Numbered from the stretch's first letter, positions 31,594-40,990 are shown. The stretch: DNA of 42,060 nt from QHXQ01 sp036389375 (GCA_036389375.1 DASVQA010000211.1:1-42060), one strand, 5' to 3'. The notes: generated from the sequence alone by a model not told the origin. Program-made: numbers and translations.

Positions 31594-34500
31594 ATGAACC
31601 TCTCATTCCCCGGTCGGCGGCGACGTGCGCTGCGCTCCTTTGTCCTATCCATCTGCTGCTGCTTGGCCGCCAACGCGCGCGCCCCACAAGCGCATGGACA
31701 GCCGGCAACGCCCGCCGCGCAGAGCGCCGAACTCGAAGAGGCGGGCCGCCTCCTGCATCAAGCCGACGAGTTGCAAGGTCAGGGGCAATCGGAAGCGGCG
31801 CGGCCGGCGGCCGAGCGCGCACTGGCGTTATACGAAAAGACTACGGGGCCGGAGAGCGAAGCCGTCGCCCGCACGCTCGGTCTGCTCTCCGTCATACTGC
31901 TGGCGCGCGCCGACTACGCGCACGCCGCGCCCGTGCTTGAGCGCGCACTGACGCTGCGCGAAAAGCTCTCCGGCCCCGACAGCACGGAACTGGCCGCGCT
32001 GCTCGACAATCTCGGCGCGCTCAAACGCCTCACCGGCGACTACGCGCGCGCCGAGGCACTGGGCGAGCGCGCCACACGCATCTACATCAAACACTACGGC
32101 GTCGCGCACCCGGACGTGGCAACCGCCGTTAACAACCTCGCCACCCTCTATTTCACTCAAGGGCGCTACGACGAGGCGGCGCGCAGCATGCAGGACGTGC
32201 TGCGGATCATGGAGCAGGTGCGCGGGCCTGATGCGCCCGAGGTAGGGATGGTGCTCAACAATCTGGCGGAGATCTATCGCATCAAGGGCGATCTGCCTGC
32301 GGCCGAGCCGCTCGCGCGGCGCGCTCTCAGCATCTATGAGCAACGGCTGGGCGCAGAGAACGCGGCGCTCGCCTATCCGCTCAGCAACCTCGCGGGTCTC
32401 TACGTGGCGCGCGGCGACTACGAACACGCCGCGCCGCTACTCGTGCGTGCGCTTACGCTCAGAGAGCACGCTCTGCCGCCCACGCACCCTGATCTGGCGC
32501 TCTCGCTCAACAATCTCGCCCTGCTCTACGCCGCGCAGGGCGAGCACGCGCGCGCCATCCCGCTCTATGAACGTGCGGTTGCGATCTACGAGCGCGTGCT
32601 TGGGCCCGAGCACGCAGACCTTGCGCTGCCGCTCAACAATCTGGCCGAATCCTATCGCCGCACGAATGACTACACACGCGCCGCCGCGCTCGCCACGCGC
32701 GCGCTCGCCATCCGTGAACGCGCGCTCGGCCCCGATCACCTGTCGGTCGCGCACTCGCTCAACACGCTCGCGCTCGTCGCCGCCGCGCAGGGTAGGTACG
32801 TCGAGACTGAGCCATTGCTGCGGCGCGCGCTCGCCATCCTCGAGCACGCGCTCAGCCCTGAACACCCGGACGTGGCCGGTCTGCGCGCCAACCTCGCCGT
32901 GCTCTACGCAACACAGGGCCGCACCGTCGAAGCGACCGACATGCTCACCCGCGTCGCGGAGACGCGTGAACATAATCTATCGCTGCTCCTCGCCGCCGGT
33001 TCGGAAGCGCAGAAGCGCGCCTACCTCGACACGCTTCGTTGGGAGACGAGTTTCGCCATCGCCTATCACCTGCGCCAGCCGCCGCCCACGCCCGCGTCGG
33101 CGCAACTCGCGCGGCTCGCGCTCACGACCATCCTGCGCCGCAAGGGGCGCGCGCTCGACGCCATGACGGATCAGATCGCGGCCCTGCGCCGGCTCGCCCG
33201 CCCTGAAGATCAGACGTTGCTCGACCAACTCGCCAAAGCCCGCGCGCGCCTCGCCGCGCTCGTGCTCGACCACAAGCAGGCCGAGACGGACGCCACGCGG
33301 CGGCAGGCCGAGATCGCGCAACTCACCGCCGAGACTCAGCGGCTCGAAGAGGCGGTCGGCGCTATCGCGGCGCGCAGCCCTGAGTTGCGCGCGGAGTTGC
33401 GCGCACAAGGCCAGCCCGTCACCATCGAAGCCGTCCAGCAGGCGTTGCCAGCCGACGCGGCACTCGTCGAGTTCGTCACCTACTATCAGCACGATGAGCG
33501 CGGCCACGCGCGCACGGACAGCCCGCGCTACGCGGCTTACGTTCTACAGCACACGGGCGGGCCCGGCTGGATTGATCTGGGCGTCGCCGCGCCGATTGAT
33601 GCGGCGGTCACAAACTGGCGCGCGGCGCTCGTCAACCCGGCCCGCACGGACGTGAAAGCACTCGCCCGCACGCTCGACGAATCCGTGATGCGCCCTGTGC
33701 GCCGGCTCGTCGGCGCAAGCCGTCACCTGCTCATCGCGCCCGACGGCACGCTCAACCTGATCCCCTTCGCCGCGCTCGTGGACGAGCAGAACAAGTATCT
33801 GGTCGAGACTTATGCGATCACTTACCTGACGAGCGGGCGCGACCTGTTGCGCCTCCAACTCGCGCCGCCCAGCCGCACAGGCCCGCTCGTCTTAGCGAAC
33901 CCGCTCTATGATCAGCCGGGCGCACAGCCGGCGGCGAGTGCGCCGGTCAATAACGGCACGCCTGCGCCGGCCGGAAACCTGCGCGCGGGCGATCTGGGCC
34001 GGCTGACCTTTCCGGCGCTCAAGGGCACGGCTGAAGAGGCGGCGGCCGTCAAGTCGCTCATCACCGACGCGCGCGTGCTCGCCGCCGCGCAGGCGAGCGA
34101 AGCGGCGCTCAAGCAGGCGCATGGGCCGCTGTTGCTGCACATCGCCACGCACGGTTTCTTCCTGCCCGACGTGCCGCCGCCAGCGCCCGCCGACACGCGC
34201 AGCGCCGACACGCCGCCGACGCCCACCAACAGTCGCAGCGAGAATCCGCTCCTGCGTTCGGGTCTCGCACTCGCCGGGGCCAATCAGTTGCAGAGCGAGG
34301 GCAACGAGGACGGCGTGCTGACGGCGCTCGAAGCCGCCGGGCTGGATTTATGGGGCACAAAGCTGGTCGTGCTCTCCGCGTGCGAGACGGGCCTCGGCGA
34401 AGTGCAGAACGGCGACGGCGTCTATGGTCTCAGACGCGCGCTCGTGCTGGCCGGCTCGGCCAGTCAACTGATGAGTCTCTGGAAGGTCAACGATGCGGCC

Positions 34501-34761
34501 ACGCGCGATCTGATGGTCGAATACTACCGACGACTGCGCGCTGGCGAAGGGCGCGGCGAGGCGCTGCGCCGTGTGCAGTTGCAGATGCTCACGAGCGGCG
34601 CAGTCGCGCCGGGCGACGGGCAGGGGCGCGGCATGCTCGACGAGTTGCACCCCGGCGCGCAGGCGCAGACGCGCAGCCATCCGTTCTACTGGGCCAGCTT
34701 CATTCAGTCCGGCGACTGGCGTAGTATGAACGACGCGCCGGCCCGCACGCAGCAGCAGTAA
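31594..34761 (+). CDS. CHAT-domain protein with N-terminal TPR array
   Basis: A 1055-residue protein. A basic start and a hydrophobic stretch (ALRSFVLSICCCLAANARA) suggest export or membrane anchoring. Residues about 45-475 are some ten 42-residue TPR units of kinesin-light-chain type (NNLATLYFTQGRYDEAARSM and similar). A helical linker follows, then a CHAT protease-like domain from about 690, with the catalytic His853 in LLHIATHGFF and Cys930 in LSACETGLG; both residues of the caspase/separase-like dyad are present. It ends with HPFYWASFIQSGDW, the usual CHAT terminus. Such proteins cleave unknown protein targets; in some defence islands CHAT proteases are effectors. Here it stands alone, so the role is open. 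Confidence 0.9.
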   Translation: MNLSFPGRRRRALRSFVLSICCCLAANARAPQAHGQPATPAAQSAELEEAGRLLHQADELQGQGQSEAARPAAERALALYEKTTGPESEAVARTLGLLSVILLARADYAHAAPVLERALTLREKLSGPDSTELAALLDNLGALKRLTGDYARAEALGERATRIYIKHYGVAHPDVATAVNNLATLYFTQGRYDEAARSMQDVLRIMEQVRGPDAPEVGMVLNNLAEIYRIKGDLPAAEPLARRALSIYEQRLGAENAALAYPLSNLAGLYVARGDYEHAAPLLVRALTLREHALPPTHPDLALSLNNLALLYAAQGEHARAIPLYERAVAIYERVLGPEHADLALPLNNLAESYRRTNDYTRAAALATRALAIRERALGPDHLSVAHSLNTLALVAAAQGRYVETEPLLRRALAILEHALSPEHPDVAGLRANLAVLYATQGRTVEATDMLTRVAETREHNLSLLLAAGSEAQKRAYLDTLRWETSFAIAYHLRQPPPTPASAQLARLALTTILRRKGRALDAMTDQIAALRRLARPEDQTLLDQLAKARARLAALVLDHKQAETDATRRQAEIAQLTAETQRLEEAVGAIAARSPELRAELRAQGQPVTIEAVQQALPADAALVEFVTYYQHDERGHARTDSPRYAAYVLQHTGGPGWIDLGVAAPIDAAVTNWRAALVNPARTDVKALARTLDESVMRPVRRLVGASRHLLIAPDGTLNLIPFAALVDEQNKYLVETYAITYLTSGRDLLRLQLAPPSRTGPLVLANPLYDQPGAQPAASAPVNNGTPAPAGNLRAGDLGRLTFPALKGTAEEAAAVKSLITDARVLAAAQASEAALKQAHGPLLLHIATHGFFLPDVPPPAPADTRSADTPPTPTNSRSENPLLRSGLALAGANQLQSEGNEDGVLTALEAAGLDLWGTKLVVLSACETGLGEVQNGDGVYGLRRALVLAGSASQLMSLWKVNDAATRDLMVEYYRRLRAGEGRGEALRRVQLQMLTSGAVAPGDGQGRGMLDELHPGAQAQTRSHPFYWASFIQSGDWRSMNDAPARTQQQ

Positions 34762-34800
34762 CAGATGGCAGCCATGGCGCGCGGCGCAGACCATACAGAC

Positions 34801-34843
34801 GACACAAACGACACAAACGACACAAACGACACAAGGGGGGGGG
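34801..34843 (+). repeat. 9-bp tandem repeat followed by a run of nine G
   Basis: GACACAAAC occurs three times exactly (34801-34827), then GACACAA, with a partial unit before it, followed by G9 at 34835-34843. The whole lies 7-50 nt before the TTG start of the next gene, in the place of its leader. Both parts are of the kind that changes length by strand slippage. Confidence 0.85.
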
Positions 34844-34850
34844 CAAAGGT

Positions 34851-35945
34851 TTGACCGGCAGAGATTCAATCGGCATCGGCATCATCGGCACGGGCTTCGC
34901 GCGCTCGACGCAGTTGCCCGCGTTCAAAGCATGTCAGGGCGCACGCCTCGCCGCCGTTGCGAGCGGGCACAGGGCGAACGCAGAGGCGGTCGCGCGCGAG
35001 TTCGACATCCCGTTCGTCGCGGACGACTGGCGTGCGGTGATTGAGCGCGCCGACGTTGATCTCGTCAGCATCGTCACGCCGCCCGCGACGCACAGAGAGA
35101 TCGCGCTCGCGGCGCTCGACGCAGGCAAGGCCGTGCTCTGCGAGAAGCCGATGGCGATGGACGCGCACGAGACGGATGCAATGCGCGTCCGCGCAGAGGA
35201 GTTGAATGCGTGCGCGCTGATTGATCACGAACTGCGTCTGCTGGCCGGGCGGCAACGGCTGCACGCGTTGCTGCGCGCGGGCGAGATCGGCCGCGTGCGC
35301 CACGCGCGGTTCATCTACAGCACCGGCGCACGCGCCAGCGCGGAACGCGGTTGGGATTGGTGGTCGGACGAGCGCGCGGGTGGCGGTGTGCTCGGCGCAA
35401 TCGGCTCGCACGCGGTTGACGCGCTGCGCTGGCTGCTCGGCGCGGAAATAAATGAGGTCTGCGCGCAACTGGCGACGCACGTGCAGGAGCGCGCCGACGA
35501 ACGGACGGGCACGCTACGCCGCGTCACAACCGACGACGAGGCAAACTTGCTCTTGCGCTTCACCGAGACTGACTTGACCGCCGGCACGACCGGCGTCGTC
35601 GCGCTCTCGATGGTCGCGCCGGGCGAGTCTGTGCATCGCATCGAACTCTTCGGCGAACGCGGCGCGCTGATGATCGCCGAACCGGAAGAACTCTATCGCG
35701 CGACACTCGACGGCGGCGCATGGCAGCGCATCGAACTCGCGCCCACGCCCCTCGCAACGGGTCTGCGTGACGGCAGTTGGTCGCGCGGCTTCAGCGTCTT
35801 CGCGCGCGAGTTGATCAACGCCCTGCGGGCCGGGCGCAACGAGGTCGCGCACGCCGCCACCTTTGAGGACGGGCATCGCGCGCAACTCGTCCTGGACGCC
35901 GCGCGCGCTTCACATCAGCATGCTCGTTGGGTGCGCGTGGCATAG
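34851..35945 (+). CDS. Gfo/Idh/MocA-family oxidoreductase
   Basis: A 364-residue NAD(P)-dependent oxidoreductase. The Rossmann motif GIGIIGTGFARSTQLPAF is at the N-terminus, VSIVTPPATHREIALAALDA follows, and LCEKPMAMD carries the conserved E-K-P with the catalytic-site Lys. The C-terminal half is the substrate domain (IGSHAVDALRWLLGAEINEV). Members act on sugars, inositols or biliverdin-like compounds; substrate here is unknown. The only start at this position is TTG 34851, with AAAGG a few nt upstream, directly after the G9 tract. A terminator follows at 35999. Confidence 0.9.
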   Translation: MTGRDSIGIGIIGTGFARSTQLPAFKACQGARLAAVASGHRANAEAVAREFDIPFVADDWRAVIERADVDLVSIVTPPATHREIALAALDAGKAVLCEKPMAMDAHETDAMRVRAEELNACALIDHELRLLAGRQRLHALLRAGEIGRVRHARFIYSTGARASAERGWDWWSDERAGGGVLGAIGSHAVDALRWLLGAEINEVCAQLATHVQERADERTGTLRRVTTDDEANLLLRFTETDLTAGTTGVVALSMVAPGESVHRIELFGERGALMIAEPEELYRATLDGGAWQRIELAPTPLATGLRDGSWSRGFSVFARELINALRAGRNEVAHAATFEDGHRAQLVLDAARASHQHARWVRVA

Positions 35946-35998
35946 TCGTGTAGCCCAAAGTGATTCAAGCGCGCCGCGCGCTAAGTGATAAGCGGGAA

Positions 35999-36045
35999 CG
36001 CGCAAGGCCGTGAAAGAGCTTTGTTCTCCTTCGCGGCCTTGCGCG
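35999..36045 (+). terminator. terminator between oxidoreductase and MerR genes
   Basis: CGCGCAAGGCCG (35999-36010) pairs perfectly with 36034-36045 (12 bp) and is followed by TTTTAGTTTTAG. It is a good intrinsic terminator for the plus strand and may also serve the convergent MerR gene ending at 36083. Confidence 0.8.
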
Positions 36046-36082
36046 TTTTAGTTTTAGCGGCGGCGTGAAACCAAACTGCTGT

Positions 36083-36853
36083 CTACTGCCGCTGCTGTTT
36101 GCGGACGGTCATCGCCTGCGTGATGAACGCCTGCACGTCGTCGCCGTAGGGGCGCGGGAAAGCGGCGGGCCAGTTGGCCTTGTCGGCGTACATCTGATTG
36201 AGTCCCCGCTGAATCTCAGGGTCGCCGCCGGTGAAGCCTTTGATCAGTTCCGACCAGCGCGCCGCCAACCCTTGCGCGCGCGCGCTCGCCGGGTCAACGC
36301 CCTCGGCCACCGCCTGCTCGCATTCTTTAATAAGCACGCCCCAGTCGCGCTGCCCCTGTTCGATCACTTCGCGCGGGATCGTTTGGGCGCGCTCGTCGAT
36401 CTTCTGCTGCGCGTCCGGCGAATAGTATTTCTTCGTCCAGTCCATGTCGCTCACGGTCATCACCTCCAAGATTGTCTTAAATGTCTCCCAGTCGGGCGCG
36501 CCGCGTTGTTGCAAGACCCACTCGGCCTGCCCGATGGCTTGCAGGGCCCGCTCGATCCGTGTCCGCTGCTCTGCGAGGATTTCGCGTTGGAGTCGCAGCG
36601 TCGTGGCCAGATTGAACTGCTGCCCGGCCAGCAACTCTTTGATCCGCTTCAGGGGCAGCCCGATGAACTTCAACGTCACGATCTGCTGCAAGCGTGCGAA
36701 GTCGCGCGTGCTGTAGAGCCGATAGCCGGCCGCCGTGCGCCGCGCCGGTTTGAGCAAGCCCAGACGGTCGTAATGATGCAGCGTACGCACCGTCACGCCC
36801 GCCCGCGCGGCGAAATCGCGCGCCTGAAACAGTTCTTCGGTCGTCGTCTGCAA
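36083..36853 (-). CDS. MerR-family regulator with TipAS-like ligand domain
   Basis: A 256-residue regulator. The MerR HTH is at about residues 9-77 (RDFAARAGVTVRTLHHYDRL, then RRTAAGYRLYSTRDFARLQQ) followed by the dimer helix LATTLRLQREILAEQRTRIE. The last 120 residues look like a TipAS domain (KYYSPDAQQKIDERA, then WSELIKGFTGGDPEIQRGLN), which binds drug-like molecules in TipA. It thus probably activates genes in response to a small molecule. The start is TTG 36853 with AGGAGG about 9 nt upstream. It is divergent from hyuA; 36854-37014 holds both promoters, none clearly identified. Whether it controls hyuAB is not known. Confidence 0.88.
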   Translation of the reverse strand: MQTTTEELFQARDFAARAGVTVRTLHHYDRLGLLKPARRTAAGYRLYSTRDFARLQQIVTLKFIGLPLKRIKELLAGQQFNLATTLRLQREILAEQRTRIERALQAIGQAEWVLQQRGAPDWETFKTILEVMTVSDMDWTKKYYSPDAQQKIDERAQTIPREVIEQGQRDWGVLIKECEQAVAEGVDPASARAQGLAARWSELIKGFTGGDPEIQRGLNQMYADKANWPAAFPRPYGDDVQAFITQAMTVRKQQRQ

Positions 36854-37014
36854 AGCCTCTGCCTCCTGCCGCCGAGCACCTTAAGGTCTGACGCAACGTC
36901 AGGGTCAAGCCCTGCGGCGAAAAAAATTTCCGAGCGACGAAAAAAGTTTAGCACGCAGACCGCGAGCGGCCGTTTTCGCTTGCGCGCGCGCGGCAACTTA
37001 TAAGATAAGCAGGC

Positions 37015-39057
37015 GTGACCAAAAGGCAGACTAAACGGCAGACTGCGGCGGCCCGGCCCGTGCGCGTGGGCGTGGACACGGGTGGGACGTTCACCGATTT
37101 CGTCTACGCCGCAGGCGGGCGCGTACACATCTTCAAGCTTGCCTCCACGCCCGACGATCCTTCGCGCGCGATCAGCGCAGGCTTGCAGCGCATCGCGCGC
37201 GCGACGGGCGTGCGCCGCGCCGCACTCGAAGTCGTACACGGCACAACGGTCGGCACAAACGCGCTGTTGGAACGACGCGGCGCGCGCACGGCGCTCGTCA
37301 CCACCGCCGGTTTCGAGGACGTGTTGGAGATCGGCCGGCAGGCGCGTCCCGCGCTCTACGATCTGGACGCCGCACGGCCCGCGCCGCTCGTCGCGCGCGC
37401 GTTGCGCTTCGGCGTCCGCGAGCGCGTGAGCGCGACGGGCGCGGTGCTTACAGAGTTAACCGACGATGCGCTCGCCGCGCTGGTCGCAAAACTGAAAGCC
37501 GCGCGCGTCGAAGCCGTCGCCATCTCCCTGCTCTTTTCCTTCGTCCGGCCTGAGCACGAGCAGCGCATCGCACGCGCGCTTGCCGAACTCGGTCTGCCCC
37601 TCTCCGTCGCGCACGAGATACTGCCGGAGTATCGTGAGTACGAGCGCACTTCGACGGTCACGATCAATGCCTACCTGCAACCTTTGATGGGCGCGTATCT
37701 GAAACGCCTGAGCGCGGACGCGCCACGTCTGCGCGTGATGCAATCGTCGGGCGGGAGCATCTCGGCGCAGGCGGCGGCGCGCGAGCCTGTCCGCACGATC
37801 CTGTCGGGGCCGGCGGGCGGCGTGGTCGGCGCGCTCGCCGCCGCGCGCACGGCCGGCGCAGACGACATCATCACGTTCGACATGGGCGGCACGTCAACCG
37901 ATGTTGCGCTCTGCGCGGCGGGCGCGCTCGGCACGACGAACGAAGCGACGGTGGCGGCGCTGCCCGTCGCCGTCCACGTGCTCGACATACACACGGTCGG
38001 CGCGGGCGGCGGCTCAATCGCGCGCGTGGACGCGGGCGGCTCGCTGCGCGTCGGGCCGGAATCGGCGGGCGCAGCGCCGGGCCCCGCCTGTTACGGGCGT
38101 GGCACGCAGCCCACCGTGACGGACGCGAACCTCGCGCTCGGTCGCTTCGGCGGCGCACAGTTATTAGGCGGCGACTTTCAGCTTGACGAAGCACGCGCGC
38201 ACGCGGCGCTCGCAGACCTCGCGCAACAGATGACGAAAGCGGGCGGGCGACGCGTCAGCACCGTCGAGGCGGCGCTCGGCGTCGTGCGCGTGGTGAACGC
38301 CGGCATGGAGCGTGCGTTGCGCGTCGTGTCGGTCGAGCGCGGCCACGATCCGCGCGGCTGCGCGCTCGTCTCGTTTGGCGGGGCGGGCGGTCTGCACGCG
38401 TGCGCGCTCGCCGCCGCCCTGCACATCCCGCGCGTCATCGTGCCGCGCCGGCCCGGCGCACTCTCGGCGCTCGGCGCGCTCTCCGCCGACGTGATCAAGG
38501 ATACGAGCCGCACCGTCATGCTCGAAGCCAGCGCCGGGCAGATGACCACCCTTGAACGAACTTTCCGCGAGTTGGAACACGCCGCGCGCGCCGCGCTCAA
38601 ACGCGAAGGCTTCGACACCGCGCGCCAGCGCCACGAGCGCAGCGTCGCGGCGCGCTATCGCGGCCAGTCCTTTGAGTTGGAGATCAAGTGGCGCGCGGGG
38701 ACACAGTTGGCGCGCGCCTTTCATCGCGCACACGCGGCGCGCTACGGCTATGCGCAGACGGAGAACGCGGTCGAGATCGTGAGCGCGCGCGTGCGCTCGG
38801 CCGGGCTGGTCGCAAAGATCAAAGCGGAGCGACTAGCGGCACGAACCGCGCTGACAAGACCTGCGCCGCAACGCTACGCGCAAGTCTATTTCACGAACAA
38901 GCCTGCGCGCGTCGCCGTCCATCCGCGTGCAGACCTCGCGCCCGGCGAGCGCCTCGCCGCGCCGTGTATCGTGACGGAGTATTCGTCAACCACGCTCGTG
39001 CCGCCGGGCGCGCACGCACAGGTGGACGAGCATGGCAATCTGTGTATCGAACTATGA
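37015..39057 (+). CDS. hyuA: hydantoinase/oxoprolinase A-type subunit
   Basis: A 680-residue ATP-dependent subunit of the hydantoinase/5-oxoprolinase family. GVDTGGTFTDFVY at 19-31 and FDMGGTSTDVAL are the two phosphate-binding motifs of the actin/HSP70-like ATPase fold; LSGPAGGVVGALAAA and the RPGALSALGAL segment also fit. With HyuB it opens cyclic amides such as N-methylhydantoin or 5-oxoproline, or carboxylates ketones in relatives; the substrate is not decided by sequence. GTG 37015 is the start; ribosome site weak. hyuB follows after 7 nt in the same operon. Very GC-rich. Confidence 0.92.
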   Translation: MTKRQTKRQTAAARPVRVGVDTGGTFTDFVYAAGGRVHIFKLASTPDDPSRAISAGLQRIARATGVRRAALEVVHGTTVGTNALLERRGARTALVTTAGFEDVLEIGRQARPALYDLDAARPAPLVARALRFGVRERVSATGAVLTELTDDALAALVAKLKAARVEAVAISLLFSFVRPEHEQRIARALAELGLPLSVAHEILPEYREYERTSTVTINAYLQPLMGAYLKRLSADAPRLRVMQSSGGSISAQAAAREPVRTILSGPAGGVVGALAAARTAGADDIITFDMGGTSTDVALCAAGALGTTNEATVAALPVAVHVLDIHTVGAGGGSIARVDAGGSLRVGPESAGAAPGPACYGRGTQPTVTDANLALGRFGGAQLLGGDFQLDEARAHAALADLAQQMTKAGGRRVSTVEAALGVVRVVNAGMERALRVVSVERGHDPRGCALVSFGGAGGLHACALAAALHIPRVIVPRRPGALSALGALSADVIKDTSRTVMLEASAGQMTTLERTFRELEHAARAALKREGFDTARQRHERSVAARYRGQSFELEIKWRAGTQLARAFHRAHAARYGYAQTENAVEIVSARVRSAGLVAKIKAERLAARTALTRPAPQRYAQVYFTNKPARVAVHPRADLAPGERLAAPCIVTEYSSTTLVPPGAHAQVDEHGNLCIEL

Positions 39058-39064
39058 GCCGCTT

Positions 39065-40657
39065 ATGAGTCGCAGACAACGCTTCGATCCGATCACGCTG
39101 GAAATCTATCGTGCGCTCTACACGTCGGTCGCCGAAGAGATGGGTGTCGCGCTCCGGCGCACGGCCTTTTCACCGAACATCAAGGAGCGGCGCGACTACT
39201 CGTGCGCCGTCTTCGATGCCGAAGGGAGAGTAATCGCGCAGGGCGACCACATGCCCGTCCATCTCGGCTCGATGCCGATGGCGGTCGCGGCAGCGCTGCG
39301 TGCGGCGACGCTTGCGCCCGGCGACGTGGTCGCCTTAAACGACCCCTTTGCCGGCGGCACGCACCTGCCCGACGTGACGCTCGTAATGGGCGTGTACGAA
39401 GCGACTAAAGGCAAGGCTGCGCGGGCGATCTTTTACGTGGCGAATCGCGCGCACCACGCGGACATCGGCGGGGCGAGTCCCGGTTCGATGGGGCTGGCGA
39501 CGGACGTGTACGGCGAGGGTCTGCGCATCCCGCCGGTCAAACTCGTGCGCGCGGGGCAGGTAGTTGAGGATGTGCAGAGGTTGTTGCTGGCGAACGTGCG
39601 CGGGGCTGATGAGCGACGGGCGGATTTCGCGGCGCAGATCGGCGCGCTTCAGACGGGTGCGCGCCGTCTGCTTGAGATCGTCGGGCGCAGCGGTGCGCGC
39701 GAGGCGCGCGCCTACGCCGCACACTTGCGCGCTTACTCGGCGCGGCTCATGCGCGCCACCATCGCGCACATACCGGACGGCGTCTATGAAGCAGCGGACG
39801 CGCTCGATGACGACGGCGTGACGACGGAACCTGTGCCGTTGCGCGTGCGCGTCGAAGTTAAAGGCCCGCGCGCGGTCGTTGATTTCACGGGCAGCGCCGT
39901 GCAGGTGGCGGGGCCGGTCAACGCGGTCGAGGCGATCACGGTGTCGGCGGTCGCTTACGTCTTTCGTTGTCTGCTGGCGGCGGACGACGTGCCGGCCAGC
40001 GCGGGCTTGATGGAGCCGATCACGGTCGTCGCACCGCCGGGCACGGTGACGAACGCAGCGCCACCCGCGTCCGTAGCGGGCGGGAATGTCGAGACCTCGC
40101 AGCGCATCGTGGACGTGCTGTTCAAGGCGCTCGCGCAAGCCCTGCCCCCGCGCATCCCGGCGGCGAGTCAGGGGACGATGAACAACCTGACCATCGGCGG
40201 CGCGCGCGCAGACGGCGCGGGCGAGTTCGCTTACTACGAGACGATTGCGGGCGGCATGGGCGCGCGCGCGCACATGGATGGACTGAGCGGCGTCCACACG
40301 CACATGACGAACAGTCTGAACACGCCGGTCGAGGCGCTCGAATACGCTTACCCGTTGCGCGTGCGCGCGTACCAACTCAGGGCGAACTCCGGCGGGCGCG
40401 GCCGTTACGAGGGCGGCGCAGGCATCGTCCGTGAGATCGAAACGCTCGTTCCCGCCCGCGCCTCGCTGCTCGCGGACAGACGCCGCCGCGCGCCTTACGG
40501 TCTCGCAGGCGGCGCAGACGGCCGCACGGGCCGCGACCGCATCGTGCGCCGCGACGGGCGCGTCGAAGAGATCAAGGCTAAAGGCTCATGGGCGTTGCAA
40601 GCCGGCGACCGCATACGCATCGAGACGCCGGGCGGCGGCGGCCACGGCCAGAAATAA
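39065..40657 (+). CDS. hyuB: hydantoinase/oxoprolinase B-type subunit
   Basis: A 530-residue partner of HyuA. It starts DPITLEIYRALYTSVAEEMG, with AFSPNIKERRDYSCAVFDAE and GDHMPVHLGSMP, NDPFAGGTHLPDVTLVMGVY and ANRAHHADIGGASPGSMG, all typical of the family, where His/Asp residues bind metal. It ends with RIRIETPGGGGHG, the usual terminus. ATG 39065 is preferred to ATG 39032, which overlaps hyuA and gives a non-family N-terminus. Length is normal. Confidence 0.92.
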   Translation: MSRRQRFDPITLEIYRALYTSVAEEMGVALRRTAFSPNIKERRDYSCAVFDAEGRVIAQGDHMPVHLGSMPMAVAAALRAATLAPGDVVALNDPFAGGTHLPDVTLVMGVYEATKGKAARAIFYVANRAHHADIGGASPGSMGLATDVYGEGLRIPPVKLVRAGQVVEDVQRLLLANVRGADERRADFAAQIGALQTGARRLLEIVGRSGAREARAYAAHLRAYSARLMRATIAHIPDGVYEAADALDDDGVTTEPVPLRVRVEVKGPRAVVDFTGSAVQVAGPVNAVEAITVSAVAYVFRCLLAADDVPASAGLMEPITVVAPPGTVTNAAPPASVAGGNVETSQRIVDVLFKALAQALPPRIPAASQGTMNNLTIGGARADGAGEFAYYETIAGGMGARAHMDGLSGVHTHMTNSLNTPVEALEYAYPLRVRAYQLRANSGGRGRYEGGAGIVREIETLVPARASLLADRRRRAPYGLAGGADGRTGRDRIVRRDGRVEEIKAKGSWALQAGDRIRIETPGGGGHGQK

Positions 40658-40669
40658 AGTCTGCTGTTC

Positions 40670-40713
40670 ATCGCTGCATAAGAGTAAGTGAATCACTTAT
40701 TCTAGGCAGCGAT
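40670..40713 (+). promoter_or_regulatory. long palindrome downstream of hyuB, upstream of hicAB
   Basis: ATCGCTGC (40670-40677) pairs with GCAGCGAT (40706-40713), and inside it AGAGTAAGTGA (40681-40691) pairs with TCACTTATTCT (40693-40703) with one mismatch. It could end hyuB transcription (no T tract follows) or be the operator of hicAB, as HicB antitoxins often bind palindromes near their promoter. A TAAAAT box follows at 40720-40725. Confidence 0.5.
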
Positions 40714-40731
40714 CAGTGCTAAAATCTCTCC

Positions 40732-40788
40732 ATGCGCGTCCGCTTCGGGCAGATCAACGCGGCGCACAGTGCTCGTCAGGGAGCGTGA
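40732..40788 (+). pseudogene. apparent duplicated 5-prime fragment of NAD synthetase
   Basis: An 18-codon reading frame, MRVRFGQINAAHSARQGA, whose first 12 codons match the start of the NAD synthetase at 41245 (MRVTIGQINTTN) at 28 of 36 nt. The frame then ends in TGA, which overlaps the hicA ATG (TGATG). It looks like a remnant left when the hicAB pair came to lie inside or next to the 5-prime end of nadE. Chance similarity cannot be excluded for so short a match. Confidence 0.45.
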
Positions 40789-40976
40789 TGAAGGTTCGCG
40801 ACGTGATAAAGCTGATCGAGCAGGACGGCTGGCATCTGGTTGTGATTGAAGGTAGCCATCGGCAGTACAAACATTTAACCAAGCCGGGGCGAGTCACTAT
40901 CGCCGGGCATCGCAGTGAAGAAGTTCATCCGAAAACTTTAAAGAGTATTCTGACGCAGGCCGGACTTAAGAAATGA
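40788..40976 (+). CDS. hicA: HicA-type mRNA interferase toxin
   Basis: A 62-residue protein of the HicA family (small dsRBD-like fold that cleaves mRNA). VRDVIKLIEQDGWHLVVIEG and GSHRQYKH with the catalytic His, then PGRVTIAGHRSEEVHPKTLK, match the family in order. ATG 40788 has AGGGAG about 6 nt upstream, and overlaps the stop of the short frame starting at 40732, so translation may be coupled. It precedes hicB by 14 nt, the normal order for this toxin-antitoxin type. Confidence 0.92.
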   Translation: MKVRDVIKLIEQDGWHLVVIEGSHRQYKHLTKPGRVTIAGHRSEEVHPKTLKSILTQAGLKK

Positions 40977-40990
40977 GGAGGTGCTGGTAA

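Noticed and set aside
36065..37003. 312-residue open frame on plus, antisense to the MerR gene
   Set aside because: The minus frame has a clear MerR HTH and a strong ribosome site.
39335..40375. 346-residue open frame on minus, antisense to hyuB
   Set aside because: Shadow of a well-conserved HyuB reading frame.
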